Both the position numbers and the translations under genes were made by a program. Below, one piece after another: positions 8,674 through 17,692 of a stretch of DNA of 64,000 bases. The stretch's first letter is position 1; every line of letters starts with the position of its first letter. The stretch is taken from positions 1,540,001 to 1,604,000 of the forward strand of contig NZ_CAMGZB010000001.1 of NCBI RefSeq assembly GCF_946151075.1, written 5' to 3'. The DNA comes from Neobacillus sp. Marseille-Q6967 (GTDB taxonomy: Bacteria > Bacillota > Bacilli > Bacillales > Cytobacillaceae). A model generated the notes under the pieces. It was not told the DNA's origin, made no database searches, and saw only the letters and a program-made list of their open reading frames with translations.

Positions 8674-8692
8674 AACATTATATAACGTTATG
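8671..8692 (+). promoter_or_regulatory. Operator A for the GntR (FrlR-like) regulator
   Basis: 22-bp AT-rich element, TATAAC + 10 nt + GTTATG ends, shared with 8838-8859 and 17453-17474 at nearly every position. It overlaps the -10 region, consistent with repression. Confidence 0.65.
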
Positions 8693-8837
8693 AATTGTAA
8701 GCGGAACGCAAAGTGAAAAAATGATCGAACTGAAGCGATTTTTAAAGTTTTAAAACGAACTATGTAGAACACAATAAAGTATGATTATATCATTTTCTCT
8801 AAAGAATTCTGATTTTTGGGTATGTTTTTAATATTAA

Positions 8838-8859
8838 TATAACGATATATAATGTTATG
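8838..8859 (+). promoter_or_regulatory. Operator B for the GntR (FrlR-like) regulator
   Basis: Second copy of the 22-bp element, starting TATAACGA and ending AATGTTATG. It lies just before the ribosome binding site (about 8862) of the binding-protein gene. Confidence 0.65.
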
Positions 8860-8875
8860 CCTAGGAGGAGAAAGC

Positions 8876-9688
8876 ATGAAAAAGGGATTTTTTAAAACGG
8901 TAACAGGGTTGGTTTTGACTGGGGCACTAGCCATTTCATTGGCAGGTTGTGGAAAAACTGAAACGACACAAGCGAAGGAAGGGCTTGAAGGATTACAGGA
9001 CAAAGGAAAAATTGTTGTGGGTATGATGGCCGCAACACCTCCATATGAATTCCACTCCGTTGAGAATGGTAAAGATGAAATTATTGGATCTGATATTAAG
9101 CTATTAGAAGAAGTATCGAAAGACTTAGGCGTTGAATATGAAATCAAGGATATGGACTTCGATGGTTTATTAGTTGCTCTTCAAGCTGGCAAAATCGACA
9201 TGATTATTTCTGCTATCAGCCCAACAGAGGAAAGAGAAAAGAACGCAGACTTCTCTAATGTCTACTATAAAGACCGTCACGTGATGTTAGTCCATAAAGA
9301 TAATCTCGACAAGTATACATCAAATGAAAGTTTAGCTAAAGCGAAGATTGCGGCAATTAACTCTTCTGTACAGGCACAAATTGTCCAAAAAGAATTCCCA
9401 AATGCTGAATTAAAACTATTAGGAAAATCAACGGAATTAGCGCTGGATTTAGCAGCCAACAAAGTAGACGCCGTTCTTGTTGACCGCCCAACCGCAACAC
9501 TGCTTGCTAAAGGCAATCCTAAAATTGCAATAACTGAACTTCTATATGATGACGATACAGCAGGTGCAGCCATTGCGATGCCAAATGGAACAGATAAAGA
9601 ACTTATGGATACGATCAATAAGACAATTGAAAGAACAAAACCAGAGTATGAAAAATGGTTAACCGAAGCAATGGAAAAAGTAAAATAA
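8876..9688 (+). CDS. Polar-amino-acid ABC transporter substrate-binding lipoprotein
   Basis: 270 aa. Lipoprotein signal ending LAISLAGC, then a family 3 periplasmic-binding fold (GKIVVGMMAATPPYEFHSVE, DFDGLLVALQAGKIDMIISAISPTEER). First gene of an operon with permease, ATPase, FrlD-like kinase and FrlB-like deglycase, so the likely ligand is a fructosyl-amino acid (Amadori compound) rather than a free amino acid. Start is the ATG at 8876 after AGGAGGAGAAAGC; the open frame begins upstream at 8852. Confidence 0.85.
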   Translation: MKKGFFKTVTGLVLTGALAISLAGCGKTETTQAKEGLEGLQDKGKIVVGMMAATPPYEFHSVENGKDEIIGSDIKLLEEVSKDLGVEYEIKDMDFDGLLVALQAGKIDMIISAISPTEEREKNADFSNVYYKDRHVMLVHKDNLDKYTSNESLAKAKIAAINSSVQAQIVQKEFPNAELKLLGKSTELALDLAANKVDAVLVDRPTATLLAKGNPKIAITELLYDDDTAGAAIAMPNGTDKELMDTINKTIERTKPEYEKWLTEAMEKVK

Positions 9689-9712
9689 TCAAAATGAATC
9701 GTCTAAATAGGA

Positions 9713-9750
9713 AGAAACCGGCAGGGTACAAACCTTTGTATCCTATCGGT
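9713..9750 (+). terminator. Stem-loop between binding protein and permease
   Basis: GGTACAAA-CC-TTTGTATCC stem followed by a weak T-run. Such a structure after a binding-protein gene usually attenuates read-through or protects the 5' message so that the binding protein is made in excess. Confidence 0.5.
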
Positions 9751-9778
9751 GTACTCTTTTAAAAAGGAGGGGAAATCA

Positions 9779-10441
9779 TTGAATTTTTCATTTTTAGAAA
9801 CGTACTATCAATTCTTTTTAACAGGGGCCTATATCACCATTATCCTTGCTTTGATTGCAGTTGTATTAGGAAGTATCCTTGGTGTCGCTTTAACCCTTTT
9901 AAGACGTTCAAGATTTAAAGTCTTGCAAGTGATCGGTAACGTTTATGTAGAGTTCATCAGAGGTACCCCGCTTCTAGCCCAAATTTACATTATCTATATT
10001 GGAATACCTGCTCTTTTTAGCGGCTATGATATTCCCGATTTGGCGGTAGGGGCGATTGCGTTATCACTAAATGCTGCTGCGTATATTTCTGAAACAATCC
10101 GCTCTGGTATTGAAGCGGTCAGCAGAGGTCAAATGGAAGCAGCAAGAAGTTTAGGGATGAGTCAACGCCAGGCGATGTTTGATATTATCCTGCCTCAAGC
10201 CTTCAAAAATATTTTACCAGCGCTCGGTAATCAATTTATCGGAAGCATTAAAGATTCCTCGATCGTATCGGTTATTGGTGTTGCGGAACTAATGTACAAG
10301 ACCACGATTGTTCGCGGAAATACAGCATTGGGATTGGAGCCTATCCTCGTGGCCTCTCTAGGCTACTTAGTCATGACATTTACGTTGTCAAGATTATTAG
10401 GAGTGGTGGAAAGGAGGTTGAAGACTAGTGATCGACGTTAA
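9779..10441 (+). CDS. Polar-amino-acid ABC transporter permease (HisM/GlnP family)
   Basis: 220-aa permease with five predicted membrane segments. It carries the family EAA loop ([23 protein letters not shown]) and [13 protein letters not shown] start chosen because AGGAGGGG lies 7 nt upstream at 9766-9773; upstream codons to 9749 run through the stem-loop. It overlaps the ATPase gene by 14 nt, so translation is probably coupled. Confidence 0.87.
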   Translation: MNFSFLETYYQFFLTGAYITIILALIAVVLGSILGVALTLLRRSRFKVLQVIGNVYVEFIRGTPLLAQIYIIYIGIPALFSGYDIPDLAVGAIALSLNAAAYISETIRSGIEAVSRGQMEAARSLGMSQRQAMFDIILPQAFKNILPALGNQFIGSIKDSSIVSVIGVAELMYKTTIVRGNTALGLEPILVASLGYLVMTFTLSRLLGVVERRLKTSDRR

Positions 10442-11150
10442 AGATTTACATAAGAGCTTTGGAAAAGCGGAGGTTTTAAAAGGAATCGATGTCACCATTA
10501 ACAAAGGTGAAGTGGTCGTCGTCATTGGTCCTTCAGGCTCTGGTAAAAGTACTTTTTTAAGGTGTCTTAATCTACTGGAAACACCGACAAGCGGGAGTAT
10601 TGTTGTGAATGGTCAAGACATTACGGCTAAAAATGTCAGCATTGACAAAGTGAGAGAAAAGATGGGGATGGTGTTCCAGCAATTTAATCTGTTTCCGCAC
10701 AAAACCGTCAGTCAAAATATCACTCATGCTCCGATCAGAGTTAAGGGCATAAAGCCGGTAGAAGCGAAGGAATTGGCCATTGAGCTATTAAAAAAGGTAG
10801 GCCTATTAGAAAAAATAGATGCTTATCCATCTTCTCTATCTGGCGGCCAGCAGCAGCGGATCGCGATTGCTAGAGCTCTTGCGATGAAGCCGGATGTGAT
10901 GTTATTCGATGAACCGACATCGGCATTGGATCCTGAAATGGTAGGAGAAGTATTGGCTGTAATGAAAGACCTTGCCAAGGAAGGAATGACGATGGTAGTT
11001 GTTACCCATGAAATGGGCTTTGCCAAGGAAGTCGGGGACCGGATTCTATTCATTGACCAAGGAAAGATTTTAGAAGAAAACAATCCAAAAGATTTCTTTG
11101 AAAATCCAAAGCACCCAAGAACCATCGATTTCTTATCAAAAGTGTTATAA
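10428..11150 (+). CDS. Polar-amino-acid ABC transporter ATP-binding protein (GlnQ family)
   Basis: 240-aa ATPase with Walker [10 protein letters not shown], signature [15 protein letters not shown], Walker [13 protein letters not shown] and H-loop [13 protein letters not shown] start, AGGAGG 10 nt upstream. It powers uptake through the preceding permease; the kinase gene starts 13 nt after its stop. Confidence 0.9.
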   Translation: MIDVKDLHKSFGKAEVLKGIDVTINKGEVVVVIGPSGSGKSTFLRCLNLLETPTSGSIVVNGQDITAKNVSIDKVREKMGMVFQQFNLFPHKTVSQNITHAPIRVKGIKPVEAKELAIELLKKVGLLEKIDAYPSSLSGGQQQRIAIARALAMKPDVMLFDEPTSALDPEMVGEVLAVMKDLAKEGMTMVVVTHEMGFAKEVGDRILFIDQGKILEENNPKDFFENPKHPRTIDFLSKVL

Positions 11151-11163
11151 GTGAGGTTTAATC

Positions 11164-12003
11164 ATGAAAGTAATTGGATTAGGTGATAATGTCGTAGACA
11201 AATATGAACACATTCAAACCATGTATCCTGGCGGAAATGCACTGAATTTTGCCGTATACGCCAAAAGGATGGGAGTGGATGCCGCATTCCTAGGTGCATT
11301 TGGAACCGATGCAGAAGCAGCCCACGTTCAGGAAAGTATCGAGCAAATTGGATTGGATACTAGTCATTGTAAGATTTATGAGGGAGAAAACGGCTGCGCA
11401 AGAGTCACCTTACAAGACGGCGACCGCGTATTTTTAGGAAGCAATCGCTGCGGTGTGTTAAGAACCCATGGCTTAAACTTAACCGCTGACGATTTGAGTT
11501 ATATTCAAGAATTTGATTTGTTACACACTGGTTTATATGGGTTTACTGAAGGTGAACTGGCGAAGATTAAAGAATTGGGTGTTCCCATTGGGTTCGATTT
11601 TTCGTCCGACTTTACCGAAGAAAAGGTAAATGAGATCGTTCCATTGATTGATTATGCCTACTTCTCTTGCAGCCATTTAAAAACGGAAGAGATGCTCAAT
11701 CTGATGGTCAAAGTGACCAGCATGGGATGTAAATTGGTGCTGTGCACCATGGGAGATAAAGGTGCGTTATTGTTTGATGGTTTAACATTCTATTCGCAAG
11801 AACCAAAGCTGGTAAAACCGGTTGACACCATGGGAGCAGGGGATTCTTTCATCACATGCTTTATGGTGAACTATATGAATGGAAAAAAAGAAGGCAAGTT
11901 AGACCTGGAGCAAATCATCAAGAAGAGTCTGATAGAAGCAGCTGATTTTTCGTCCAAGCAATGCCTGGTTGACGGCTCCTTTGGATTTGGGAAGGTATAT
12001 TAA
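11164..12003 (+). CDS. frlD: PfkB-family fructoselysine/fructosamine 6-kinase (FrlD-like)
   Basis: 279-aa ribokinase-fold kinase. The N-terminal substrate motif YPGGNALNFAVYAKRMG (about residue 20) and the C-terminal PfkB signature DTMGAGDSF with the catalytic Asp (about 220-230) are both present. It phosphorylates imported fructosyl-amino acids on C6 before the FrlB deglycase cleaves them. Assignment to FrlD rests on the frlB neighbour and the length, not on substrate-specific residues. Confidence 0.8.
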   Translation: MKVIGLGDNVVDKYEHIQTMYPGGNALNFAVYAKRMGVDAAFLGAFGTDAEAAHVQESIEQIGLDTSHCKIYEGENGCARVTLQDGDRVFLGSNRCGVLRTHGLNLTADDLSYIQEFDLLHTGLYGFTEGELAKIKELGVPIGFDFSSDFTEEKVNEIVPLIDYAYFSCSHLKTEEMLNLMVKVTSMGCKLVLCTMGDKGALLFDGLTFYSQEPKLVKPVDTMGAGDSFITCFMVNYMNGKKEGKLDLEQIIKKSLIEAADFSSKQCLVDGSFGFGKVY

Positions 12004-12090
12004 TCTGTCAATCTTAGAGTTTATTTTAAAAAGGAAATGAATGGTCTATACCAATCATATATAAATACGAATTATTGGAGGAGAAAAAAC

Positions 12091-13059
12091 ATGGAACTTT
12101 ATCAAATCATTTCATCAATCAAGGAACAACAACCAGAAATTAAGAGTGTATTATTCGTAGGCTGCGGTGCATCCAAAGCAGAATTATATCCAGCAAAGTA
12201 TTTCTTAGAAGCTAACGCAAAAAATCTTCGCACAAGTCTTTACACAGCTAACGAGTTCAACTATGCAACACCAGTTTCTGTAGACGAAACAAGCATCGTG
12301 ATCACTTGCTCATTAGGCGGAACAACTCCTGAAACCGTTACTGCTACTTCAAAAGCTAAAGAATTAGGTGCACACGTTATTGCGGTTACGTATGAAGAAG
12401 GTTCAGCGATTACGAAAGATGCAGATTATGTTGTGTACCATGGCTGGGCAGCAAACTATGCAGCGAAAATGGAGAAAATGACAAAGGTATTAGGCCTTGC
12501 GGTAGAAATTCTTAACCAATTCGAAGGTTATGAGCACTACGGAAAAATGCAAGATGGCTTCAGCAAAATCTATGATCTTATTGAAAAATCAGTTGCTACG
12601 GTTCTTCCACAAGCAAAAGCATTTGCAGATGCATACAAAGATGATGAAGTGATCTATGTAATGAGTAGCGGTGCTACACACGAAGTGGCTTACTCGTTCT
12701 CTATCTGCTTGTTAATGGAAATGCAGTGGATCAATTCCGGTACATTCCATGACGGTGAATTCTTCCACGGACCTTTCGAAATCGTCGACAAAGGCGTTCC
12801 GTTCTTATTATTAATGAACGACGGAAGAACAAGAGCAATGGATTCTCGTGCCCTTGAATTCTTAAACCGTTTTGATGCAAAAACTACTGTTGTTGATGCG
12901 AAAGATTTCGGCCTAGGTTCTGCGATTGCATCAGAAGTAGTAGATTACTTTAACCCAATGTTAATCTCTGGTGTATTACGTGTGTATGCTGAACAGTTAG
13001 CGATCGTTCGTAACCACCCGCTTACAAAAAGAAGATATATGTGGAAACTTGAATATTAA
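12091..13059 (+). CDS. frlB: SIS-domain fructosamine-6-phosphate deglycase (FrlB-like)
   Basis: 322 aa. Two SIS domains (about 20-150 and 175-310) with the sugar-phosphate loop CSLGGTTPETV and the conserved GEFFHGPFE segment around residue 230, which holds the Glu/His pair typical of FrlB/GfrF deglycases. It cleaves fructosamine 6-phosphate to glucose 6-phosphate and a free amino acid. The ATG at 12091 has GGAGGAG upstream; the frame extends to 12037 but without an RBS. Last gene of the operon, followed by a terminator. Confidence 0.85.
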   Translation: MELYQIISSIKEQQPEIKSVLFVGCGASKAELYPAKYFLEANAKNLRTSLYTANEFNYATPVSVDETSIVITCSLGGTTPETVTATSKAKELGAHVIAVTYEEGSAITKDADYVVYHGWAANYAAKMEKMTKVLGLAVEILNQFEGYEHYGKMQDGFSKIYDLIEKSVATVLPQAKAFADAYKDDEVIYVMSSGATHEVAYSFSICLLMEMQWINSGTFHDGEFFHGPFEIVDKGVPFLLLMNDGRTRAMDSRALEFLNRFDAKTTVVDAKDFGLGSAIASEVVDYFNPMLISGVLRVYAEQLAIVRNHPLTKRRYMWKLEY

Positions 13060-13072
13060 TTTATGATTTTAG

Positions 13073-13109
13073 GAGACTGGTATTTTATAATGCCAGTCTT
13101 TTCTTTTTA
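13073..13109 (+). terminator. Terminator of the frl operon
   Basis: AGACTGG-AT ... AT-CCAGTCT stem followed by TTTTCTTTTT, 14 nt after the frlB stop. Confidence 0.8.
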
Positions 13110-13194
13110 AATTAATACCCGTTTTCTGTACTTGATTGAAGGTATCTATTTTCAATCTTATTTTTATTTCTTTTAACAAAATGGTCTTTAACTA

Positions 13195-13208
13195 TGAAAA
13201 CATTTTCA
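13195..13208 (+). promoter_or_regulatory. Candidate cre or palindromic operator upstream of the amino-sugar PTS
   Basis: TGAAAACATTTTCA is a perfect palindrome resembling cre, except that the central CG is CA. It may be a CcpA or RpiR site. Confidence 0.4.
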
Positions 13209-13235
13209 TCCAACATCGCAGAAGGATGAAAAGGG

Positions 13236-13251
13236 TTGAAAACCGTTACAA
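13236..13251 (+). promoter_or_regulatory. Candidate cre site upstream of the amino-sugar PTS
   Basis: TTGAAAACCGTTACAA fits WTGNNARCGNWWWCAW with one mismatch, about 90 bp before the PTS start codon. Confidence 0.45.
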
Positions 13252-13340
13252 CTCCATTGAAATACAGCCTTTTTGATTATATGATGCAAATGTAAGGTAC
13301 CTAAACTAATTCGTACAAAACCATAGGGAGGTTGTAATCT

Positions 13341-14879
13341 ATGAAAAAGGCTTTTGAAAAAGCCCAGCAATTCGGGAAATCGTTTATGCTTCCCATTGCC
13401 GTTTTACCGGCTGCTGGTTTGTTATTAGGAATTGGCGGTGCGCTTTCGAATCCGAATACGGTTTCAGCTTATCCGTTTTTAGATATCGCATGGCTTCAAG
13501 CCATCTTTACGATCATGAGTGCTGCAGGGAATATCGTGTTTGCGAACTTACCGATTATCTTTGCGGTAGGGGTTGCAGTTGGTTTAGCTCGTTCGGATAA
13601 AGGAACGGCTGGATTGGCAGCGATGATTGGTTATTTTGTGATGAACAGTGCCATTGGCGCTTTACTCGGCTTAACTGGAAAACTAGCGGAAGAAAATTTA
13701 GCTGGTGCAGGACAGGGAATGGCTGTTGGGATTCAGACGTTAGAAACAGGTGTATTTGGCGGGATCATTATCGGGATTGTCGCCGCTGCACTTCATAACA
13801 AATACAATAAAATTCAGCTGCCTCAAGTGTTAGGATTCTTTGGAGGCTCACGATTTATTCCCATCATCGTCTCCTTTGCTTCGATTTTTGTAGGAGCGGC
13901 ACTTTTTGTGATTTGGCCTTATTTCCAACTGTTCATTAATCAGTTGGGTGCTCTCGTTACAGGTACTGGCGAAATCGGTACTCTCTTGTATGGATTTATT
14001 TTACGTATGCTTGGACCAATGGGCTTGCATCATATTTTCTATCTGCCATTCTGGCAAACCGCTCTTGGCGGTACGATGGAAATTGGAGATAAATTAATTA
14101 GCGGTACCCAAAATATCTTCTTTGCGCAATTGGCGGATCCTTCAACTACCCAGTATTACGAAGGAGTATCTAGATTTATGTCAGGCCGCTTTATTACGAT
14201 GATGTTTGGTTTACCAGGTGCTGCTTTAGCGATTTATCATTGTGCGAAAAAGGAAAATAAAAAAGTGGTTGCGGGGATTCTTTTATCCGCTGCATTAACT
14301 TCATTCTTAACAGGGATTACAGAGCCATTAGAATTTAGTTTCTTATTTGTTGCACCACTTTTATATCTTGTTCATTCTATCTTTGATGGATTTGCGTTTA
14401 TGATGGCAGACATTTTCAATATCACGGTAGGACAAACCTTCTCTGGTGGATTCATCGATTTCATCTTGTTTGGAATTCTTCAGGGTGTTGATAAAACAAA
14501 CTGGCCATATGTATTAGTTGTCGGGATTCCTTGGTTCTTCTTATATTACTTCACGTTTAAGTTCTTGATCCGTAAAAAGAACTTCAAAGTGATTGGCCGT
14601 GAAGATAAGGAAGAAACAACAGCAACTGAGCAAGTTTCCGCAACAGACCGTGCGAAAACAATTGTTGAAGGATTAGGCGGAAGCGAAAACATCGAGGTTG
14701 TAGACTGCTGTGCGACTCGTCTGCGTGTGACGATTAAGGACGAAAATTTAGTTAAGGATGATGTGCTTAAACAGACAGGGTCAAAAGGAATCGTGAAAGC
14801 GGGGACAGGTGTTCAAATCATCTACGGACCTCAAGTGACGATTGTGAAAAACGAAGTCGAAGAGTATTTAGGACATTAA
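13341..14879 (+). CDS. PTS transporter EIICB, glucose/N-acetylhexosamine family
   Basis: 512-aa membrane permease. EIIC occupies residues 1-405 (GLPGAALAIYHCAKKENKK, GITEPLEFSFLF). The EIIB domain from about 430 carries the phosphorylation cysteine in DCCATRLRV. EIIA is missing and must come from another protein. The next gene is NanE, so the imported sugar is probably N-acetylmannosamine (entering as ManNAc-6-P). GlcNAc or MurNAc are alternatives, but no murQ etherase is present. RBS AGGGAGG. Confidence 0.82.
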   Translation: MKKAFEKAQQFGKSFMLPIAVLPAAGLLLGIGGALSNPNTVSAYPFLDIAWLQAIFTIMSAAGNIVFANLPIIFAVGVAVGLARSDKGTAGLAAMIGYFVMNSAIGALLGLTGKLAEENLAGAGQGMAVGIQTLETGVFGGIIIGIVAAALHNKYNKIQLPQVLGFFGGSRFIPIIVSFASIFVGAALFVIWPYFQLFINQLGALVTGTGEIGTLLYGFILRMLGPMGLHHIFYLPFWQTALGGTMEIGDKLISGTQNIFFAQLADPSTTQYYEGVSRFMSGRFITMMFGLPGAALAIYHCAKKENKKVVAGILLSAALTSFLTGITEPLEFSFLFVAPLLYLVHSIFDGFAFMMADIFNITVGQTFSGGFIDFILFGILQGVDKTNWPYVLVVGIPWFFLYYFTFKFLIRKKNFKVIGREDKEETTATEQVSATDRAKTIVEGLGGSENIEVVDCCATRLRVTIKDENLVKDDVLKQTGSKGIVKAGTGVQIIYGPQVTIVKNEVEEYLGH

Positions 14880-14903
14880 TCTTTATACAAGGAAGTGTTT
14901 CCA

Positions 14904-15596
14904 TTGCATCAAGTGTTAGAACATTTTAAAAACGGATTAATTGTTTCATGCCAAGCTTTGGAAAGTGAGCCCTTGCATAGTTCGTTCATTATGGGGCGAA
15001 TGGCACTAGCGGCAAAAGAAGGCGGAGCGGTTGGCATTCGTGCCAACTCCGTCGCTGATATTGTCGAAATAAAAAAACAAGTCGACTTGCCTGTGATTGG
15101 CATCATTAAACAAGTGTACGATGACCATCCAGTATTTATTACCCCGACGATGAATGAAATCGATGCATTGGCAGAAACAGGCTGCGAGATCATTGCGACA
15201 GATGCAACTGAGCGCATTCGCCCGGATGGCAGTGATTTAGAGACATTTTATAAAAAAGTACGCTCCAAGTATCCTCATCTTTTATTGATGGCAGACGTCT
15301 CTACAGTCGAAGAAGCAATATTTGCTGATGAGTTAGGGTTTGATATTATTGCACCGACTTTATATGGTTATACAGAGGAAACTAATGGTTTGAAAATCGA
15401 CGATCATGATTATGCAGTAATTAGCCAGATTGTAAAAGAAGTGAAGAATGCAAAGGTTTTAGCAGAGGGCAATGTGTCTACTCCAGAGATTGCAAAGTCC
15501 GTGTTAGACATTGGTGTTCATTCAGTGGTGGTTGGCGGCGCGATTACACGACCACAGCTGATTACAAAGAAATTTGCTGACGCTTTGAAAAACTGA
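14904..15596 (+). CDS. nanE: N-acetylmannosamine-6-phosphate 2-epimerase
   Basis: 230-aa TIM-barrel enzyme converting ManNAc-6-P to GlcNAc-6-P. Family motifs seen: GLIVSCQALESEPL at the N-terminus, GAVGIRANSV, PVIGIIKQVYDDHPVFITPT, MADVSTVEEA and the phosphate-binding EGNVSTPE/VVVGGAITRP. TTG start at 14904 preferred because AAGGAAG lies 9 nt upstream; a GTG at 14895 is too close to it. Follows the PTS gene by 24 nt. Confidence 0.9.
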   Translation: MHQVLEHFKNGLIVSCQALESEPLHSSFIMGRMALAAKEGGAVGIRANSVADIVEIKKQVDLPVIGIIKQVYDDHPVFITPTMNEIDALAETGCEIIATDATERIRPDGSDLETFYKKVRSKYPHLLLMADVSTVEEAIFADELGFDIIAPTLYGYTEETNGLKIDDHDYAVISQIVKEVKNAKVLAEGNVSTPEIAKSVLDIGVHSVVVGGAITRPQLITKKFADALKN

Positions 15597-15608
15597 ATCT
15601 TTCTTGTA

Positions 15609-15652
15609 GAAAATAACCCTGGGCCTTCCGAGTCTATGGGTTATTTTTTATA
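15609..15652 (+). terminator. Terminator after nanE
   Basis: AAAATAACCC ... GGGTTATTTTTT hairpin beginning 12 nt after the nanE stop. Confidence 0.75.
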
Positions 15653-15770
15653 GAGAGGATTGATTCTTTGAAGATGACCAGAGTATGATAGTTTTCAGTG
15701 GTTAAATGAAGAATAGAATGATATCGGTTATAATGGAACGGATGGATTAACCTAAAAGAGGAGTACATAT

Positions 15771-16610
15771 ATGGAGTATCTTGGTGAGAATCTGATACAT
15801 GGAATCGCATGCAATATGGGAAATTTCACGAGCTCTGAAGCGGATTTAGCAAACTATATTATGGATCACCCTGAAGAAATCAGTCAATTATCGATTAGTC
15901 AAATAGCAAAAAAGATACATATTTCGCCAGCTACGATTACTCGTTTCTGCCAGAAGCTTTCTTTTTCAGGGTTTAATGAATTTAAGCATGAATTAAAACG
16001 GTACATTGATTTGAAAAATAAACCGACGAAGACAAGCGATATTAAGGAAATTGATTATTTCTCAAAGCTTTATCAGAATCATCTAGAGATTATTGAAGGG
16101 ACATTTCGGAACATCACCTATCCAACTCTTCAACAGGCGGTTTCACTTCTGAACACAGCGAAGAAAGTCCATGTTTATGGCATTGGCAACTCTGGAATAG
16201 CCGCACAAGAGTTTAAATGGAAGTTTTTTCGGATTGGGGTCAATGTGGAGTCGATTACCGACCCGCATCAGGCAGTGATGGATGCAGCATTGGCAACAGA
16301 AGACAGTCTAATTATTGGCATATCGGTTTCAGGGAAGACGAGGGAAGTGATCGATGCGGTGAAAATTGCGAAGCAACAAGGAGCGACCGTTCTGGCAATC
16401 ACCAGTGAAAAAACATCCGAATTAGCACAGTTAGCGGATCTCATCTTGATCGTGTTTAGTAGAAGCAATATGCATATGGGCCAAAACATTTCCCCAACCC
16501 TGCCACTCTTCCTATTTTTCGACCTCATCTATACCGAGCTCGTCGCCAAAGACTATCTCAACCGAATTCAAATTCGTGAGAAGACCCTACGCGCGTTGGA
16601 TGGGTATTAG
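15771..16610 (+). CDS. RpiR/MurR family regulator of the amino-sugar PTS
   Basis: 279 aa: N-terminal RpiR HTH (KKIHISPATITRFCQKLSFSGF, about 45-66) and a SIS domain (about 120-260) with GIGNSGIAAQEFKWK and SVSGKTREVIDA. The likely effector is the sugar phosphate made by the upstream PTS or by NanE. It has its own upstream space after the nanE terminator and AGAGGAG before the ATG. Confidence 0.85.
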   Translation: MEYLGENLIHGIACNMGNFTSSEADLANYIMDHPEEISQLSISQIAKKIHISPATITRFCQKLSFSGFNEFKHELKRYIDLKNKPTKTSDIKEIDYFSKLYQNHLEIIEGTFRNITYPTLQQAVSLLNTAKKVHVYGIGNSGIAAQEFKWKFFRIGVNVESITDPHQAVMDAALATEDSLIIGISVSGKTREVIDAVKIAKQQGATVLAITSEKTSELAQLADLILIVFSRSNMHMGQNISPTLPLFLFFDLIYTELVAKDYLNRIQIREKTLRALDGY

Positions 16611-16641
16611 TGGGAGCATTAACATTTAACACTGCCTTAAA

Positions 16642-16672
16642 AAAACGAGAAACCACTAATGGTTATCTCGTT
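16642..16672. terminator. Bidirectional terminator between rpiR and gntR
   Basis: AACGAGA-A-CCA ... TGGTTATCTCGTT hairpin with a T7 run on the minus strand, 6 nt past the gntR stop. It also serves the convergent rpiR gene. Confidence 0.75.
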
Positions 16673-16677
16673 AAACG

Positions 16678-17412
16678 TTAGTCCTGATTAAATTTACTTG
16701 AAATCGTGAAACTGACCTGGTTTGTGTGGTAGAAAAGTAAGGAATGATAAATCGGTGATTCTTGTTCATTATAGGCCGTTTTTTCGATTTCGTAGATTGG
16801 GTCACTTACACTGCACTCTAAGAATTCGGCTTCTTCGCTACTAGCAAAAATCACATTTAAGATTTTTTCATTATAGGCGGGGATCACACCATATTCATTG
16901 TTTAAAATTCTATGCATGGATATTCCCTCTTGAATATGTTGGTCCAGTTTAGGATATTGCTCCATGGAGTAGGTGGAAATTTCATAGGATAATGGGCGCT
17001 TTCCATTATATAAAATCCTTGTTAATTCTAATACACTGCTTTTTTCGGGAATATTCAATTTCTCTGCTACACCTTTTGATACTTCTTTGACCTGGTACGA
17101 GATAATTTTATGATGGGGTGTTCGTCCTGTTGAGACCATGTGCTCCGAGTACCCCTTAACGGATACTAACTCTCTTTTAAACTTAGGCCGCTTCACAAAA
17201 GTCCCTTTCCCTTGCAGCCTCTCTAGATAGCCTTCCTCAACTAATTCTAAAAGGGCTTTTCTTACTGTTATTCGACTTACGCTGTATTGTTCACATAATT
17301 CCGCTTCGTTAGGCAATTTCTCTCCCGGCTGATAAACACTCCTGTTAATATCCTCTGTAATCGCCTGCTTTAACTGGATGTACAAAGGTTTAGAAATAAC
17401 ATTATTCAGCAA
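16678..17412 (-). CDS. GntR/HutC family regulator with UTRA domain, probable frl regulator (FrlR-like)
   Basis: 244 aa. Winged HTH at residues 8-75 (LPNEAELCEQYSVSRITVRKAL) and a UTRA ligand-binding domain from about 95 to 240. TTG start, GGAGGAGG 8 nt upstream. A 22-bp element 41 nt before the start is almost identical to two copies in front of the frl operon. This supports a role in frl control and autoregulation even though the nanE locus lies between them. Confidence 0.82.
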   Translation of the reverse strand: MLNNVISKPLYIQLKQAITEDINRSVYQPGEKLPNEAELCEQYSVSRITVRKALLELVEEGYLERLQGKGTFVKRPKFKRELVSVKGYSEHMVSTGRTPHHKIISYQVKEVSKGVAEKLNIPEKSSVLELTRILYNGKRPLSYEISTYSMEQYPKLDQHIQEGISMHRILNNEYGVIPAYNEKILNVIFASSEEAEFLECSVSDPIYEIEKTAYNEQESPIYHSLLFYHTNQVSFTISSKFNQD

Positions 17413-17452
17413 AACAAAGCCCTCCTCCCCTAAAAAGATTTACTATCCATAT

Positions 17453-17474
17453 TATAACGTATTATAATGTTATA
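17453..17474. promoter_or_regulatory. Operator C of the GntR regulator (autoregulation)
   Basis: 22-bp element beginning TATAACGTAT and ending AATGTTATA, matching the two elements upstream of the frl operon. Confidence 0.65.
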
Positions 17475-17584
17475 TACAACGATACCTTGACGTTTCGAGT
17501 TTTGTCGAAATGGTAAAATTTTTTTAGTGTTTTAATATTGTTAAAGTTTTAGAAAATTTGTATAATAGGAACTAAATTAAAAAA

Positions 17585-17692
17585 GGCTATGTGTGACTGG
17601 CGAAACACGGATCACCGTGAGGGAGCACATAGTGTCGAGAGCCGTTCGCCTGGGCAGAGGTAAGGGATTTCGATCCTTTGCCTCTTTCTGTT
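17585..17692 (+). ncRNA. ZTP (pfl) riboswitch with terminator, serA leader
   Basis: Class hallmarks are present: GACTGGCGAAAC, a pairing CTATGTG (17587-17593) with CACATAG (17626-17632), a CACGG-ATCA-CCGTG hairpin (17606-17619) and the 3' GCCGTTCGCCTGGGC segment (17641-17655). Immediately downstream a 12-bp stem (17656-17667 with 17674-17685) and a U-rich tail form an expression platform. Ligand ZTP/ZMP accumulates when one-carbon units are short and should prevent termination, raising serA expression. Recognised by eye, no covariance search done. Confidence 0.85.

Larger units (their letters stand above)
8527..8875 (+). other. frl operon control region
   Basis: Contains the sigma-A-like promoter at 8645-8673, two copies of the 22-bp operator-like element and a partial REP-like tail (CCGAATTTTGTCGAA, about 8598-8613). 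No gene seen. Confidence 0.6.

Noticed and set aside
17585..17692. T-box leader for serA
   Set aside because: No T-box sequence (AGGGTGG-type) or specifier/antiterminator layout. The motifs match the ZTP class.
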